From Pseudomonas putida (lineage in GTDB: Bacteria; Pseudomonadota; Gammaproteobacteria; Pseudomonadales; Pseudomonadaceae): DNA of 64,000 nucleotides. The position numbers and the translations under genes are program-made. The stretch covers positions 1,426,001 to 1,490,000 of the forward strand of contig NZ_CP039371.1 of NCBI RefSeq assembly GCF_005080685.1. Reading direction: 5' to 3'. Positions within the stretch are counted from its first letter, which is position 1; each line of letters starts with the position of its first letter. The notes under the pieces were generated by a model that was not told the origin of the DNA, ran no database searches, and was given only the letters and a program-made list of their open reading frames with translations. Below, piece after piece: positions 38,187 to 47,670 of the stretch.

Positions 38187-38903
38187 ATGAATCCCGTAGC
38201 TATTCACACCTCTAGTATCCTCGCCATCGAGGACGATCCGGTGCTCGGTGCCTACCTGCACGAAGAGCTGCAGCGCGGTGGTTTTCAGGTCACCTGGTGT
38301 CGCAATGGCCTGGAGGGTCTGGAAGCCGCTGGCCGGCAGGCGTTCGACGTGGTCCTGATGGATATATTGCTGCCTGGGCTCAATGGCCTCGACGCGCTGG
38401 CCCAGTTGCGCCGGCACAGCGCCACCCCGGTGATCCTGATGTCGGCGCTGGGCGCCGAGGCCGATCGCATCAGCGGTTTTCAGCGTGGGGCCGACGACTA
38501 CCTGCCCAAGCCGTTCAGCATGGCCGAGTTGCAGGTGCGCATCGAGGCGATTCTGCGTCGGGTGGCGCTGGAGCGCCGCCATATGCCGGCGCCCGAGCCT
38601 GCCAATGGCGAACTGGGTTTCGACGATGGCGCCTGCGACGTCAGCCTCAATGGTCAGCGCGCCGGGCTCACGCCTAGCGAGTATCGCCTGCTGGAGGTAC
38701 TCAACCGCAATCTGGACGAAGTCTTGAGCAAGCCCTTCCTTTATCAGCAGGTGCTGCAGCGGGGCTATTCGCGGCATGATCGCAGCCTGGACATGCACGT
38801 CAGCCAGATCCGCCGCAAGCTCAAGGGTATCGGTTATCACGAGCGGCAGATCCGCACCGTGTGGGGCAAGGGTTACGTGCTCAGTGCCGGCGAGGTGGGT
38901 TGA
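38187..38903 (+). CDS. OmpR-family response regulator (PirR-like position)
   Basis: A 238-residue regulator with Asp59 in VVLMDILLPG, receiver Lys in LPKPFS, and a winged helix ending VWGKGYVL. It is divergent from gacS and 3 bases from the kinase gene. In Pseudomonas aeruginosa the corresponding place between gacS and cysM holds pirR-pirS-pirA (iron/enterobactin uptake), but no receptor gene is here, so the target is uncertain. The start has only a weak ribosome site; ATG 38187 is chosen from where the domain begins. Confidence 0.75.
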   Translation: MNPVAIHTSSILAIEDDPVLGAYLHEELQRGGFQVTWCRNGLEGLEAAGRQAFDVVLMDILLPGLNGLDALAQLRRHSATPVILMSALGAEADRISGFQRGADDYLPKPFSMAELQVRIEAILRRVALERRHMPAPEPANGELGFDDGACDVSLNGQRAGLTPSEYRLLEVLNRNLDEVLSKPFLYQQVLQRGYSRHDRSLDMHVSQIRRKLKGIGYHERQIRTVWGKGYVLSAGEVG

Positions 38904-38906
38904 AGC

Positions 38907-40307
38907 ATGCTCGACCGTCACTCGCTGTTCTGGAAGCTGGCCATCCTGCTCGTGGGGTTCTGCCTGCTGATGATTGGCCTGAGCTACACCTGGGGCCGCC
39001 ACATGGAAACCCGCAACGCGTTTCTCAGCGAGCCGGCCCGGCAGGTGCTGCGTGGCTACGCCGCCGAGGCCGAGCAGGCCTGGCGTAGCGGCGGGCGAGT
39101 GGGGCTGGACGCTTGGGTGGCGCAGATGCGCCAGCGCGAGCGGGGCTGGATCGGGGTGCTGGACATGCACCTGCAGCCGCTCGACAGCGCCGTCCTTGGC
39201 TCTCAGATCATGCAGCGCCTGACCCGCCTGCGCGGAGCCGACTGGCCCATGAGCCGGCGCAGCGTCGATCAGCCCTGGTTGCGCCTGCCGTTTCCCGCAG
39301 CCCCGGAGCAGGGCATGTTGGTGATGGAGTTGCCACAGCGCTTCAACCCAGGCCAGTTGCGCATGTTCTGGCAGATCGTCACCAACGGCGTCATTCCGGG
39401 GCTGTTCACCCTGCTGTTGTGCGTGGGCCTGTACCGTATGCTGATCGTTCCGCTCAACCAGTTGCGCGAGCAGGCCAACGCCTGGCGCGCCGACCAGCTT
39501 TCGGCGCGCCTGGATGCGCGAACCACTGCCCGCCATGACGAGCTGGGCGAGCTGGCGCGGGCCTTCGACCAGATGGCCGAGCGCCTGCAGGGCACGGTGG
39601 CGATGCAGCAGCAATTGCTACGTGACCTCTCTCATGAAATGCGCACCCCGTTGAGCCGCCTGCGCGTGGCCTGCGACGGTGAAACCGACCTGCAGCGCCT
39701 GCGCGAACGCCTGGGGCGCGAGGTCGACTGCATGCAGCAGTTGGTCGAGGGCACCTTGCAACTGGCTTGGCAGGACGCCGAGCGCGCACCGATGAACCTC
39801 GAACCGATCCAGGTCCAGGCCCTCTGGGACCTGCTCGCCGAGGATGCCTGCTACGAGAGCGGTTGGGCGCCTGCGCGGCTGCGCTGTGAGCTGCCGGCCG
39901 ACTGCTGGGTCCAGGGCAACCTCAACCACCTGGCCCAGGCCATGGAAAACGTGCTGCGCAATGCCATTCGTCATTCGCCGGCGAACGGCCTGGTGCGCCT
40001 GGGTGGGTTGCGCGAGGGCAACTACTGGCGGTTGTGGCTGGAAGACGAAGGCGGCGGGGTGGCAGAGCAAGACCTTGAGCGAATCTTCGCGCCGTTCTCC
40101 CGACTCGATGGTTCACGCCCTGGGGACGGCGGTTTCGGCCTGGGGTTGAGCATCGCCCGCAGCGCCATCCAGCGCCAGGGCGGGACCTTGTGGGCGGAGA
40201 ACGGCAAGCATGGGCTGCGCTTGTGCATGCGCCTGCCGGCTCATGCACAGGCGGTAGCGGCCGTATCGCCGGCAAGTCGGCTCCTGCAAGCGCAGCCAAG
40301 TTCCTGA
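38907..40307 (+). CDS. Sensor histidine kinase (PirS-like position)
   Basis: A 466-residue kinase with an N-terminal helix (about 8–28), a periplasmic sensor of about 120 residues, a second helix (about 160–180), and HAMP. The H-box LSHEMRTPLSRLR has His at about 243; N and G boxes are NVLRNAIRHS, DEGGGV and GFGLGLSIA. The last 15 or so residues (VSPASRLLQAQPSS) are encoded by a REP-arm-like sequence (40266–40290), so the tail appears to be a late addition. Coupled to the preceding regulator. Confidence 0.75.
   Translation: MLDRHSLFWKLAILLVGFCLLMIGLSYTWGRHMETRNAFLSEPARQVLRGYAAEAEQAWRSGGRVGLDAWVAQMRQRERGWIGVLDMHLQPLDSAVLGSQIMQRLTRLRGADWPMSRRSVDQPWLRLPFPAAPEQGMLVMELPQRFNPGQLRMFWQIVTNGVIPGLFTLLLCVGLYRMLIVPLNQLREQANAWRADQLSARLDARTTARHDELGELARAFDQMAERLQGTVAMQQQLLRDLSHEMRTPLSRLRVACDGETDLQRLRERLGREVDCMQQLVEGTLQLAWQDAERAPMNLEPIQVQALWDLLAEDACYESGWAPARLRCELPADCWVQGNLNHLAQAMENVLRNAIRHSPANGLVRLGGLREGNYWRLWLEDEGGGVAEQDLERIFAPFSRLDGSRPGDGGFGLGLSIARSAIQRQGGTLWAENGKHGLRLCMRLPAHAQAVAAVSPASRLLQAQPSS
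40266..40290 (+). repeat. REP-arm-like sequence at the 3' end of the kinase gene
   Basis: TCGCCGGCAAGTCGGCTCCT followed by GCAAG matches the 15154 REP arm apart from T for C and G for A substitutions. It is coding for the kinase C-terminus. Confidence 0.6.
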
Positions 40308-40340
40308 AAACACGGGAGCCGGCCCGCCGCAAAGCGTCCT

Positions 40341-40357
40341 TATAGCTTGTAGCTATA
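40341..40357. promoter_or_regulatory. Perfect inverted repeat upstream of cysM
   Basis: TATAGCT and AGCTATA pair around TGT, about 85 bases before the cysM ATG. It could be an operator or a weak hairpin. No known regulator site is assigned. Confidence 0.3.
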
Positions 40358-40439
40358 CCGACCACAGATTGCGTGATATGGCCGCGAAGGGTTTGCCGGT
40401 ATGATAGGCGCCCCTGCCGTCCGGATTGTGAAGCACGCC

Positions 40440-41339
40440 ATGACCTTGCAGTACCCAACCATCGCCGATTGCGTCGGCAATACGCCTCTGGTTCGCCTGC
40501 AGCGCATTGCTGGCGAAACCAGCAATACCCTCCTGCTCAAGCTCGAAGGCAACAATCCCGCCGGCTCGGTGAAGGACCGCCCGGCGCTGTCGATGATCAC
40601 CCGCGCCGAACTGCGCGGCCAGATCAAGCCCGGCGACACCCTGATCGAAGCCACCTCCGGCAACACCGGCATCGCCCTGGCGATGGCGGCGGCGATCAAG
40701 GGCTACAAGATGATCCTGATCATGCCCGACAACTCCACGGCAGAGCGCAAGGCCGCGATGACCGCCTATGGCGCCGAGCTGATCCTGGTGACCAAGGAGG
40801 AGGGCATGGAAGGCGCTCGCGACCTCGCCGAGAAGTTGCAGGCCGAAGGCCGTGGCATGGTGCTCGATCAGTTCGCCAACGGCGACAACCCGATCGCCCA
40901 CTACACCAGCACCGGCCCGGAGATCTGGCAGCAGACCCAGGGCACCATCACCCATTTCGTCAGTTCCATGGGGACCACCGGTACCATCATGGGTTGCTCG
41001 CAGTATCTCAAGGAGCAGAACCCCAACGTGCAGATCGTCGGCCTGCAGCCGATGGAAGGCTCGGCCATCCCAGGCATCCGCCGTTGGCCCGAGGCCTACC
41101 TGCCGAAGATCTTCGACGCCACCCGCGTCGACCGCGTGCTGGACATGTCCCAACAGGAGGCCGAGGACACCACTCGCCGCCTGGCGCGCGAAGAAGGCAT
41201 CTTCTGCGGCGTATCGTCCGGCGGCGCGGTCGCTGGCATGTTGCGCCTGTCCCGCGAAGTGGAAAACGCCGTGATGGTCGCGATCATCTGCGACCGTGGC
41301 GACCGTTACCTGTCCTCCGGCCTGTTCGACCCGAGCTAA
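40440..41339 (+). CDS. cysM: Cysteine synthase B (O-acetylserine sulfhydrylase)
   Basis: A 299-residue PLP enzyme that makes cysteine from O-acetylserine and sulfide or thiosulfate. The PLP lysine is Lys45 in NNPAGSVKDRPA. The substrate loop EATSGNTGIAL and phosphate loop MGTTGTIMG are visible. The ATG at 40440 gives MTLQYPTIADCVG; an upstream ATG would add 13 residues. rlmD starts immediately after its stop. Confidence 0.95.
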   Translation: MTLQYPTIADCVGNTPLVRLQRIAGETSNTLLLKLEGNNPAGSVKDRPALSMITRAELRGQIKPGDTLIEATSGNTGIALAMAAAIKGYKMILIMPDNSTAERKAAMTAYGAELILVTKEEGMEGARDLAEKLQAEGRGMVLDQFANGDNPIAHYTSTGPEIWQQTQGTITHFVSSMGTTGTIMGCSQYLKEQNPNVQIVGLQPMEGSAIPGIRRWPEAYLPKIFDATRVDRVLDMSQQEAEDTTRRLAREEGIFCGVSSGGAVAGMLRLSREVENAVMVAIICDRGDRYLSSGLFDPS

Positions 41340-42698
41340 ATGTCCAGAAAGAAACCCAGTACCGGGCTGCGCTTCCAGCCGGCCGGTGGCAATCGCACGC
41401 CCCAGGTCCCCGTGGGCAAGAAGCAGCGCCTGGACATCGAGCGCCTGGCCGGTGACGGCCGTGGCATCGCCTTCGTCGAGGGGCGTACCTGGTTCGTCAG
41501 TGGTGCCTTGGCCGGTGAAGCGGTCGAGGCCCGCGTGCTCAACGCCCGGGGCAAAGTGGTCGAGGCGCGCCTGGAGCGGGTGCTGCAAGCCAGCCCCGAG
41601 CGGCGCGAGGCGCCGTGCCGGTTCTACCAGCAATGTGGTGGCTGCAACCTGCAGCACCTGCCGCACGAGGCCCAGTTGGCGCTCAAGCAGCGCACCCTGG
41701 CCGAGCAACTGCAGCGGGTCGCCGGCGTGCAGCCCGACGAGTGGGCCGCGCCCCTGAGCGGGCCGGAGTTCGGCTACCGGCGCCGGGCGCGGGTTGCGGT
41801 GCGTTGGGACGTCAAGGCGCGTCGACTGGACGTGGGTTTCCGTGCCGAAGCCAGCCAGGAAATTGTCGCCATTGATGACTGCGCCGTGCTGGTACAGCCT
41901 TTGCAAACTATTCTTCGTCATCTGCCGACCGTGTTGCGCTCGCTGACCAAGCCTCAGTCCATCGGTCATGTGGAGTTGTTCAGTGGTACCGCCGAGGCGG
42001 TGCTGGTGCGCCACGTTTCGGCGTTGCCGGACGACGACCTGGCACGCTTGCGTGCCTTCTGCGATGAAGCGGGTGCGCAGCTTTGGCTGCAGGGTGAAGG
42101 CGAGCCCGAACCTGTGGATCCTGGCGCCAAGCTGGGCTTTGCCCTGGCGCCGTGGCAACTGGAGCTGGCGTGGCGTCCGGGCGATTTCGTCCAGGTCAAC
42201 GCCCAGGTCAACACGGCGATGATCGAGCAGGCCCTGGCCTGGCTCGCGCCGCAGGGCGACGAGCGAATCCTCGACCTGTTCTGCGGATTGGGCAATTTTG
42301 CCCTGCCGCTGGCCAGGCAGGCACGCGAGGTGGTGGCAGTGGAAGGTGTACAGGCCATGGTCGACAGGGCCGCGGCCAATGCCCGGAACAACGCTGTGCA
42401 TAACGCGGCGTTTTTTCAGGCCGATTTATCGCAGCCTTTGGCTGGCGCCGGATGGGCCGCCGAAGGCTTTTCTGCGGTACTCTTGGATCCACCGCGCGAC
42501 GGGGCTTTCGAGGTGGTGCAAGGCATCGCACGCCTCAAGGCCAAGCGCCTGGTCTACGTCTCGTGCAATCCGGCCACGCTGGCACGCGACACCCAGGTAC
42601 TGGTCGCCCAAGGGTATCGGTTAAAAAGGGCCGGGATTCTCGACATGTTTCCTCAGACGGCGCATGTCGAGGCCATGGCGTTATTCGAAGTGGGCTAG
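41340..42698 (+). CDS. rlmD: 23S rRNA (uracil(1939)-C5)-methyltransferase RlmD
   Basis: A 452-residue SAM-dependent methyltransferase. It has an N-terminal TRAM domain (about 24–82), iron-sulfur cysteines Cys93, Cys99 and Cys102 in [10 protein letters not shown] with a fourth near 180 (DDCAV), SAM motif [14 protein letters not shown], and catalytic [11 protein letters not shown] near 412. It abuts cysM with no gap and is followed after about 95 bases by relA. Confidence 0.94.
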   Translation: MSRKKPSTGLRFQPAGGNRTPQVPVGKKQRLDIERLAGDGRGIAFVEGRTWFVSGALAGEAVEARVLNARGKVVEARLERVLQASPERREAPCRFYQQCGGCNLQHLPHEAQLALKQRTLAEQLQRVAGVQPDEWAAPLSGPEFGYRRRARVAVRWDVKARRLDVGFRAEASQEIVAIDDCAVLVQPLQTILRHLPTVLRSLTKPQSIGHVELFSGTAEAVLVRHVSALPDDDLARLRAFCDEAGAQLWLQGEGEPEPVDPGAKLGFALAPWQLELAWRPGDFVQVNAQVNTAMIEQALAWLAPQGDERILDLFCGLGNFALPLARQAREVVAVEGVQAMVDRAAANARNNAVHNAAFFQADLSQPLAGAGWAAEGFSAVLLDPPRDGAFEVVQGIARLKAKRLVYVSCNPATLARDTQVLVAQGYRLKRAGILDMFPQTAHVEAMALFEVG

Positions 42699-42794
42699 CA
42701 GTCTGGCCCCTTGGTGCGGCTTCCAGGGATTGGAAGCCACACGGTGATCGCCAGTGCACCCGAGTGGTGCGCTGCATGGAAAGGTAAAACAAAG

Positions 42795-45035
42795 ATGGTA
42801 CAGGTGAGAGTGCACCAGCCGGTCAACACCGACGGCAGTATCAATCTCGAAGCATGGTTGGATCATGTGGTGAGCGTCGACTCGGCATTGGACCGACTGG
42901 CGTTGAAGGAGGCCTGCGAGTTCGCTCTGGAGGTCGAGAAGAAGGGCAACCCGGCCAAGCATTCCTGGGCCGACGGTACGTCCAGCTTCCAGGCTGGCCT
43001 GGAAATCGCCGAAATCCTCGCCGACCTCAAACTCGACCAGGACTCGCTGGTCGCGGCGGTTATCTACCGCTCGGTGCGTGAGGGCAAGGTGACCCTGGCC
43101 GAAGTCGGCCAGCGATTCGGTCCGGTGGTGTCCAAGCTGATCGACGGCGTGCTGCGCATGGCCGCCATCAGTGCCAGCCTAAGCCCGCGCCAGTCGCTGG
43201 TATTGGGCTCCCAGGCGCAGGTCGAGAACCTGCGCAAGATGCTGGTGGCGATGGTCGACGACGTCCGCGTGGCGTTGATCAAGCTGGCCGAGCGCACCTG
43301 CGCGATCCGCGCGGTCAAGGCTGCCGATGACGAAAAACGCCTGCGCGTTGCGCGCGAGGTGTTCGACATCTATGCGCCTCTGGCCCACCGCCTGGGTATC
43401 GGCCATATCAAGTGGGAGCTGGAAGACCTCTCCTTCCGCTACCTCGAACCCGATCAGTACAAGCAGATCGCCAAGCTGCTGCACGAGCGCCGGCTGGACC
43501 GCGAGCGGTTCATCACCGACGTGATGAACCAACTGCAGAACGAGCTACTGGCCACCGGCGTGAAGGCCGACATCAGTGGCCGGGCGAAACACATCTATTC
43601 GATCTGGCGCAAGATGCAGCGCAAGGGCCTGGAATTCAGCCAGATCTACGACGTGCGTGCGGTGCGCGTGCTGGTGCCGGAGGTGCGTGACTGCTACACA
43701 GCGTTGGGCATCGTGCATACGCTGTGGCGGCACATTCCCAAGGAATTCGACGACTACATCGCCAACCCCAAGGAGAACGGCTACCGCTCGCTGCATACCG
43801 CGGTGATCGGCCCCGAGGGCAAGGTGCTGGAAGTGCAGATCCGTACCCACGGCATGCACGAGGAAGCCGAGCTTGGCGTCTGCGCCCACTGGCGCTACAA
43901 GGGCACCGACGTCAAGTCCAGCTCCAACCACTACGAAGAGAAGATCTCCTGGCTGCGCCAGGTGCTCGAATGGCATGAAGAACTGGGCGACATCGGCGGC
44001 CTGGCCGAGCAGCTTCGCGTCGACATCGAGCCCGATCGTGTCTACGTGTTCACCCCTGACGGTCACGCCATCGACCTGCCCAAGGGGGCGACGCCGCTGG
44101 ACTTCGCCTACCGCGTGCACACCGAGATCGGCCACAACTGCCGTGGCGCCAAGATCAACGGGCGTATCGTGCCGCTCAACTACAGCCTGCAGACCGGCGA
44201 GCAGGTGGAGATCATCACCAGCAAGCACGGCAACCCGAGCCGCGACTGGCTGAACTCCAACCTGGGTTACGTGACCACCTCGCGCGCCCGGGCAAAGATC
44301 GTCCACTGGTTCAAGCTGCAGGCCCGCGACCAGAACGTCGCCGCCGGCAAGACCCTGCTCGAGCGTGAGCTCAGCCGCCTGGGCTTGCCACAGGTCGACT
44401 TCGAGCGCCTGGCGGAGAAGACCAACGTCAAGACCGCCGAGGACATGTTCGCAGCCCTCGGTGCTGGCGACCTGCGCCTGGCGCCCCTGGTCAACGCTGC
44501 CCAGCAATTGCTGGAGCCCGAGCGCATCGAGCAGATCGAACTGCCGCTGCGCAAGCCCACCGGCATCCGCAGTGGCAAGCGTGGCGACATTCAGATCCAG
44601 GGCGTCGGCAACCTGCTCACGCAGATGGCCGGCTGCTGCCAGCCACTGCCTGGGGACGCCATCGTCGGCTACATCACCCAGGGCCGTGGGGTCAGTATCC
44701 ACCGCCAGGACTGCGCCTCGGTGCTGCAGTTGGCGGGGCGCGAGCCGGAGCGGATCATCCAGGTGAGCTGGGGGCCGATCCCGGTGCAGACCTACCCGGT
44801 CGATATCGTCATCCGTGCCTACGACCGGCCGGGGCTGCTGCGCGACGTGTCGCAGGTGCTGCTGAACGAGAAGATCAACGTGCTGGCGGTCAACACCCGC
44901 TCGAACAAGGAAGACAACACCGCGCTGATGTCGCTGACCATCGAGATTCCGGGCCTGGATGCCCTCGGGCGGTTGCTGGGGAGGATCTCGCAGCTGCCGA
45001 ACATCATCGAGACGCGGCGTAATCGAACCCCTTGA
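42795..45035 (+). CDS. relA: (p)ppGpp synthetase RelA
   Basis: A 746-residue stringent-response enzyme. It has a degenerate N-terminal HD region, a synthetase domain around residues 220–370 (YDVRAVRVLV, NPKENGYRSLHT), TGS at about 400–465 (VYVFTPDGHAIDLPKG), a zinc-finger region with MAGCCQPLPGD, and a C-terminal ACT domain from about 665. It makes pppGpp on starved ribosomes. Start at 42795 gives the family length. Confidence 0.96.
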   Translation: MVQVRVHQPVNTDGSINLEAWLDHVVSVDSALDRLALKEACEFALEVEKKGNPAKHSWADGTSSFQAGLEIAEILADLKLDQDSLVAAVIYRSVREGKVTLAEVGQRFGPVVSKLIDGVLRMAAISASLSPRQSLVLGSQAQVENLRKMLVAMVDDVRVALIKLAERTCAIRAVKAADDEKRLRVAREVFDIYAPLAHRLGIGHIKWELEDLSFRYLEPDQYKQIAKLLHERRLDRERFITDVMNQLQNELLATGVKADISGRAKHIYSIWRKMQRKGLEFSQIYDVRAVRVLVPEVRDCYTALGIVHTLWRHIPKEFDDYIANPKENGYRSLHTAVIGPEGKVLEVQIRTHGMHEEAELGVCAHWRYKGTDVKSSSNHYEEKISWLRQVLEWHEELGDIGGLAEQLRVDIEPDRVYVFTPDGHAIDLPKGATPLDFAYRVHTEIGHNCRGAKINGRIVPLNYSLQTGEQVEIITSKHGNPSRDWLNSNLGYVTTSRARAKIVHWFKLQARDQNVAAGKTLLERELSRLGLPQVDFERLAEKTNVKTAEDMFAALGAGDLRLAPLVNAAQQLLEPERIEQIELPLRKPTGIRSGKRGDIQIQGVGNLLTQMAGCCQPLPGDAIVGYITQGRGVSIHRQDCASVLQLAGREPERIIQVSWGPIPVQTYPVDIVIRAYDRPGLLRDVSQVLLNEKINVLAVNTRSNKEDNTALMSLTIEIPGLDALGRLLGRISQLPNIIETRRNRTP

Positions 45036-45048
45036 CGCCACGGCGCGC

Positions 45049-45123
45049 CCTTCGCGGGGCGAGCCCGCTCCCACATCCTGGTTCAAGCAGGGTAACGGTG
45101 GGAGCGGGCTTGTCCCGCGAAGA
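45049..45123. repeat. REP-type inverted repeat pair
   Basis: CTTCGCGGGGCGAGCCCGCT and the facing AGCGGGCTTGTCCCGCGAAG pair around a loop of about 25 bases, in the relA–mazG gap. Confidence 0.8.
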
Positions 45124-45148
45124 AGTTGTCACTGAAGGACCTGCTTAC

Positions 45149-45982
45149 ATGACCTACACCCTCGAAGACCTGCTCCACCTCATGGCCCGCCTGCGCGACC
45201 CGCAGTACGGCTGCCCGTGGGACTTGAAGCAGAACTACGCGAGCATCGTCCCGCACACCCTCGAAGAGGCCTACGAGGTTGCCGATACCATCGAACGCGG
45301 TGATTTCGAGCACCTGCAGGGCGAGCTTGGCGACTTATTGTTCCAGGTGGTCTATTACAGCCAGCTGGCTCGGGAGGAGGGGCGCTTCGCGTTCGATGGC
45401 GTGGTCGACAGCATCACCCGCAAGCTAATCCGCCGCCATCCCCATGTATTCCCCACCGGCGAACTCTACGCGCCGCTGGATACACCCAGCCTGAGCGAGG
45501 CCCAGGTCAAGTCGCGCTGGGAAGAGATCAAGGCCGAGGAACGCGCCGAGAAAACCACGCCCGAACAGTTGTCGCTGCTCGACGACGTACCGGCGGCATT
45601 GCCCGCGCTGTCGCGCGCGGCCAAGTTGCAGAAGCGCGCGGCCACCGTCGGCTTCGACTGGCCTGAGGCCTTGCCGGTGCTGGACAAGGTCCGCGAGGAA
45701 CTCGATGAAGTCCTGCAAGCCATGGCCGATGGCGACAGCGACGCCCTCGAAGACGAACTCGGCGACCTGCTGTTCGCCACGGTCAACCTGGCCCGCCACC
45801 TCAAGCACGACCCGGAAAATGCCCTGCGTCGGGCCAATCGCAAGTTCGAGCGGCGCTTTCGCTTCATCGAACAGGCATTGCGCGACAGCGGTCGGCCGAT
45901 CGAAGATTGTAACCTTGACGAACTGGATGCCCTTTGGGGGGAAGCCAAGCGTCAGGAAAAGAACCTGCCCAGCTGCGGCTGA
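45149..45982 (+). CDS. mazG: Nucleoside triphosphate pyrophosphohydrolase MazG
   Basis: A 277-residue protein with two MazG domains: the first with LEEAYEVADTIE and GELGDLLFQVV, the second with EELDEVLQAM and DELGDLLFATVN. It cleaves NTPs and dNTPs to NMPs and pyrophosphate. AAGGA lies 9 bases before the ATG. The order relA-mazG is common in gammaproteobacteria, linked to ppGpp levels. Confidence 0.95.
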   Translation: MTYTLEDLLHLMARLRDPQYGCPWDLKQNYASIVPHTLEEAYEVADTIERGDFEHLQGELGDLLFQVVYYSQLAREEGRFAFDGVVDSITRKLIRRHPHVFPTGELYAPLDTPSLSEAQVKSRWEEIKAEERAEKTTPEQLSLLDDVPAALPALSRAAKLQKRAATVGFDWPEALPVLDKVREELDEVLQAMADGDSDALEDELGDLLFATVNLARHLKHDPENALRRANRKFERRFRFIEQALRDSGRPIEDCNLDELDALWGEAKRQEKNLPSCG

Positions 45983-46006
45983 GCTGATGCATAAGTGAGT
46001 GAAAAC

Positions 46007-46546
46007 ATGAGCCTTTCCCTTCGCGACCAATTGCTCAAAGCCGGTCTGGTCAACCAGAAACAGGTTTCCCAGGCCAACAAGGCCGAGAAGAAACAGAAAC
46101 GCCTGGAGCATAAAGGCCAGGTCGAGGTAGACGACACCCAGCAGCGGCTGGCCAAGGAAGCCATGGCCGATAAGGCCAAGCGCGACCAGGAGCTGAATCG
46201 CCAACAGCAGGAAAAGGCCGAGCAGAAGGCCCGCGCCGCGCAGATCAAGCAGTTGATCGAAGCGACCCGCCTGCCCAAGCTCACCACCGAGGACTACTAC
46301 AACTTCGTCGATGACAAGAAGGTCAAGCGTATCGCCGTCAACGCGCTGATGCGCAGCAAGTTGAGCAACGGCGCGCTGGCCATCGTCTCGCATGGCGGCG
46401 GCTACGAAGTGATCCCGCGCGAAGCGGCGGTGAAGATCCAGGAGCGCGATGCCAATCGCATCCTGTTGCTCAACACCCATGTCGAGGAAGCCGACGAGGA
46501 TGATCCGTATGCGGCCTACAAGATTCCAGACGACTTGATGTGGTAA
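46007..46546 (+). CDS. DUF2058 family nucleoid/ribosome-associated-like protein
   Basis: A 179-residue protein of the DUF2058 (YaiL-like) family. It opens with MSLSLRDQLLKAGLV, followed by a long charged coiled coil (about 20–90, rich in Lys, Gln and Glu). A compact C-terminal domain holds PKLTTEDYYNFVDDKKV and IPREAAVKIQERD. Function unknown. It follows mazG by 24 bases and is closed by a strong terminator. An alternative GTG lies four codons upstream. Confidence 0.85.
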   Translation: MSLSLRDQLLKAGLVNQKQVSQANKAEKKQKRLEHKGQVEVDDTQQRLAKEAMADKAKRDQELNRQQQEKAEQKARAAQIKQLIEATRLPKLTTEDYYNFVDDKKVKRIAVNALMRSKLSNGALAIVSHGGGYEVIPREAAVKIQERDANRILLLNTHVEEADEDDPYAAYKIPDDLMW

Positions 46547-46551
46547 GCACG

Positions 46552-46580
46552 AAAAACCCCGCCTAGGCGGGGTTTTTTTT
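46552..46580 (+). terminator. Rho-independent terminator after the DUF2058 gene
   Basis: AACCCCGCC and GGCGGGGTT pair around TA, followed by eight T. Confidence 0.93.
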
Positions 46581-46592
46581 GGAAAGTCTGTG

Positions 46593-46775
46593 TCATTGCG
46601 TACCGCGCTGGCTTTCCAGCTCTTCGAGTTCTACCCGGTACAGGTGAGCCTCGTGCTCACTGTGGAACATTCCCACCAGTTCGCCCTGTTGGTGCACATC
46701 CCAGATCCGCACGCCAGCGGCCAGGCCTTCGTGGGACATTTTCGATTCGTCGCGTTCGGTTACATGGACAGTCAT
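46593..46775 (-). CDS. Small conserved hypothetical protein (60 aa)
   Basis: A 60-residue soluble protein with MTVHVTERDESKM, then VRIWDVHQQGELVGMF and an acidic helical end. The ATG at 46775 has GGAG 8 bases upstream. No domain is recognised. It stands alone between two terminators. Confidence 0.65.
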   Translation of the reverse strand: MTVHVTERDESKMSHEGLAAGVRIWDVHQQGELVGMFHSEHEAHLYRVELEELESQRGTQ

Positions 46776-46903
46776 CGTTAAACTCCACTTCTTGAGGTTG
46801 GCTGCGACACTGTGTCGCACAACCCCTTTATAGAGTTTGTTAGCAGCCTAAGTAAATAAAACGGCCATGAAACAAGTTTCATGAAAACGGCGCAGCAGAT
46901 AGG

Positions 46904-46928
46904 AAAAAGCCCCGCACAAGGCGGGGCT
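46904..46928 (-). terminator. Rho-independent terminator of the DUF3108 gene
   Basis: On the minus strand AGCCCCGCCT and GCGGGGCT pair around a short loop, followed by a T-run, 24 bases after the stop. Confidence 0.88.
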
Positions 46929-46951
46929 CCTGGGTTGCCGGCAATGCTGGA

Positions 46952-47662
46952 TCAGTTGCCTTTCACCGACTTGCCATCGACCGTGCCGTCCTGCAGCACG
47001 ATCACGTACTCCTTGCCATCGGTCTCGACCTGGCGCAGTTGCACCAGCAGGTAGTCCCAGTCCTTGGCGAACCACAGCTCGGTGATACGCTTGCTCTGGC
47101 TCGGGTCGCGCACGCGCTCGACCTTGACTGCATCGACCTGGCCGGTCTTGGTGCTGACCTTCTCGGTGCCCAGCACGCGGAAGTCGTAGGTATCGATCTC
47201 ATCACCGTCGACCACCTGGTAGGTCATGCTCTTCTTGCCGGCGGCCACGTCATGTTGCAGGGCCAGCTGGTAGGACGACTTGTCGAGCACGCCGCGGTTG
47301 AGCGGCAGGTTGATGGCATCGCCCCGGTCCTTGCCGGTGACCTTCTTGCTCGACCAGTCGAAGTCCAGGTCGACCTTCTTGGCCTTGCCCAGGCCGCCAC
47401 GTTCGAAGTGGTACTTCTGCGGCAGCAGGGTGTCGTTTTCCATGCGCAGGGTACTTTGCTCGGTCAGGCTGGCGATCATCATGGAAGCCTTGAAGTTAAG
47501 GTCCCAGGTACCGTTGGCATTCTTGACCAGGCTGCGCTCGGCGGTACCGCTCATGGGCAGCTGCTTCCAGTCGGCGGTGTAGCTGGCCGAGAAGGGCTTG
47601 AGTTCAGCTGCCTGGAGGGGCAGGGCGAGCACGGCGAGAGCCAAGAGCAGGGCGCGACGCAT
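46952..47662 (-). CDS. Exported DUF3108 domain protein
   Basis: A 236-residue periplasmic protein with signal peptide MRRALLLALAVLALPLQAA and a beta-rich DUF3108 body (FSASYTADWKQLPMSG, TELWFAKDWDYLLVQL). The family is often beside purN in Pseudomonas. Function unknown. It lies 8 bases after purN on the same strand, so it is probably the last gene of a purM-purN unit. Confidence 0.85.
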   Translation of the reverse strand: MRRALLLALAVLALPLQAAELKPFSASYTADWKQLPMSGTAERSLVKNANGTWDLNFKASMMIASLTEQSTLRMENDTLLPQKYHFERGGLGKAKKVDLDFDWSSKKVTGKDRGDAINLPLNRGVLDKSSYQLALQHDVAAGKKSMTYQVVDGDEIDTYDFRVLGTEKVSTKTGQVDAVKVERVRDPSQSKRITELWFAKDWDYLLVQLRQVETDGKEYVIVLQDGTVDGKSVKGN

Positions 47663-47670
47663 AAATTCTC

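Noticed and set aside
43545..45086. Long minus-strand frame opposite relA
   Set aside because: Antisense shadow; the relA frame is fully conserved and explains the region.
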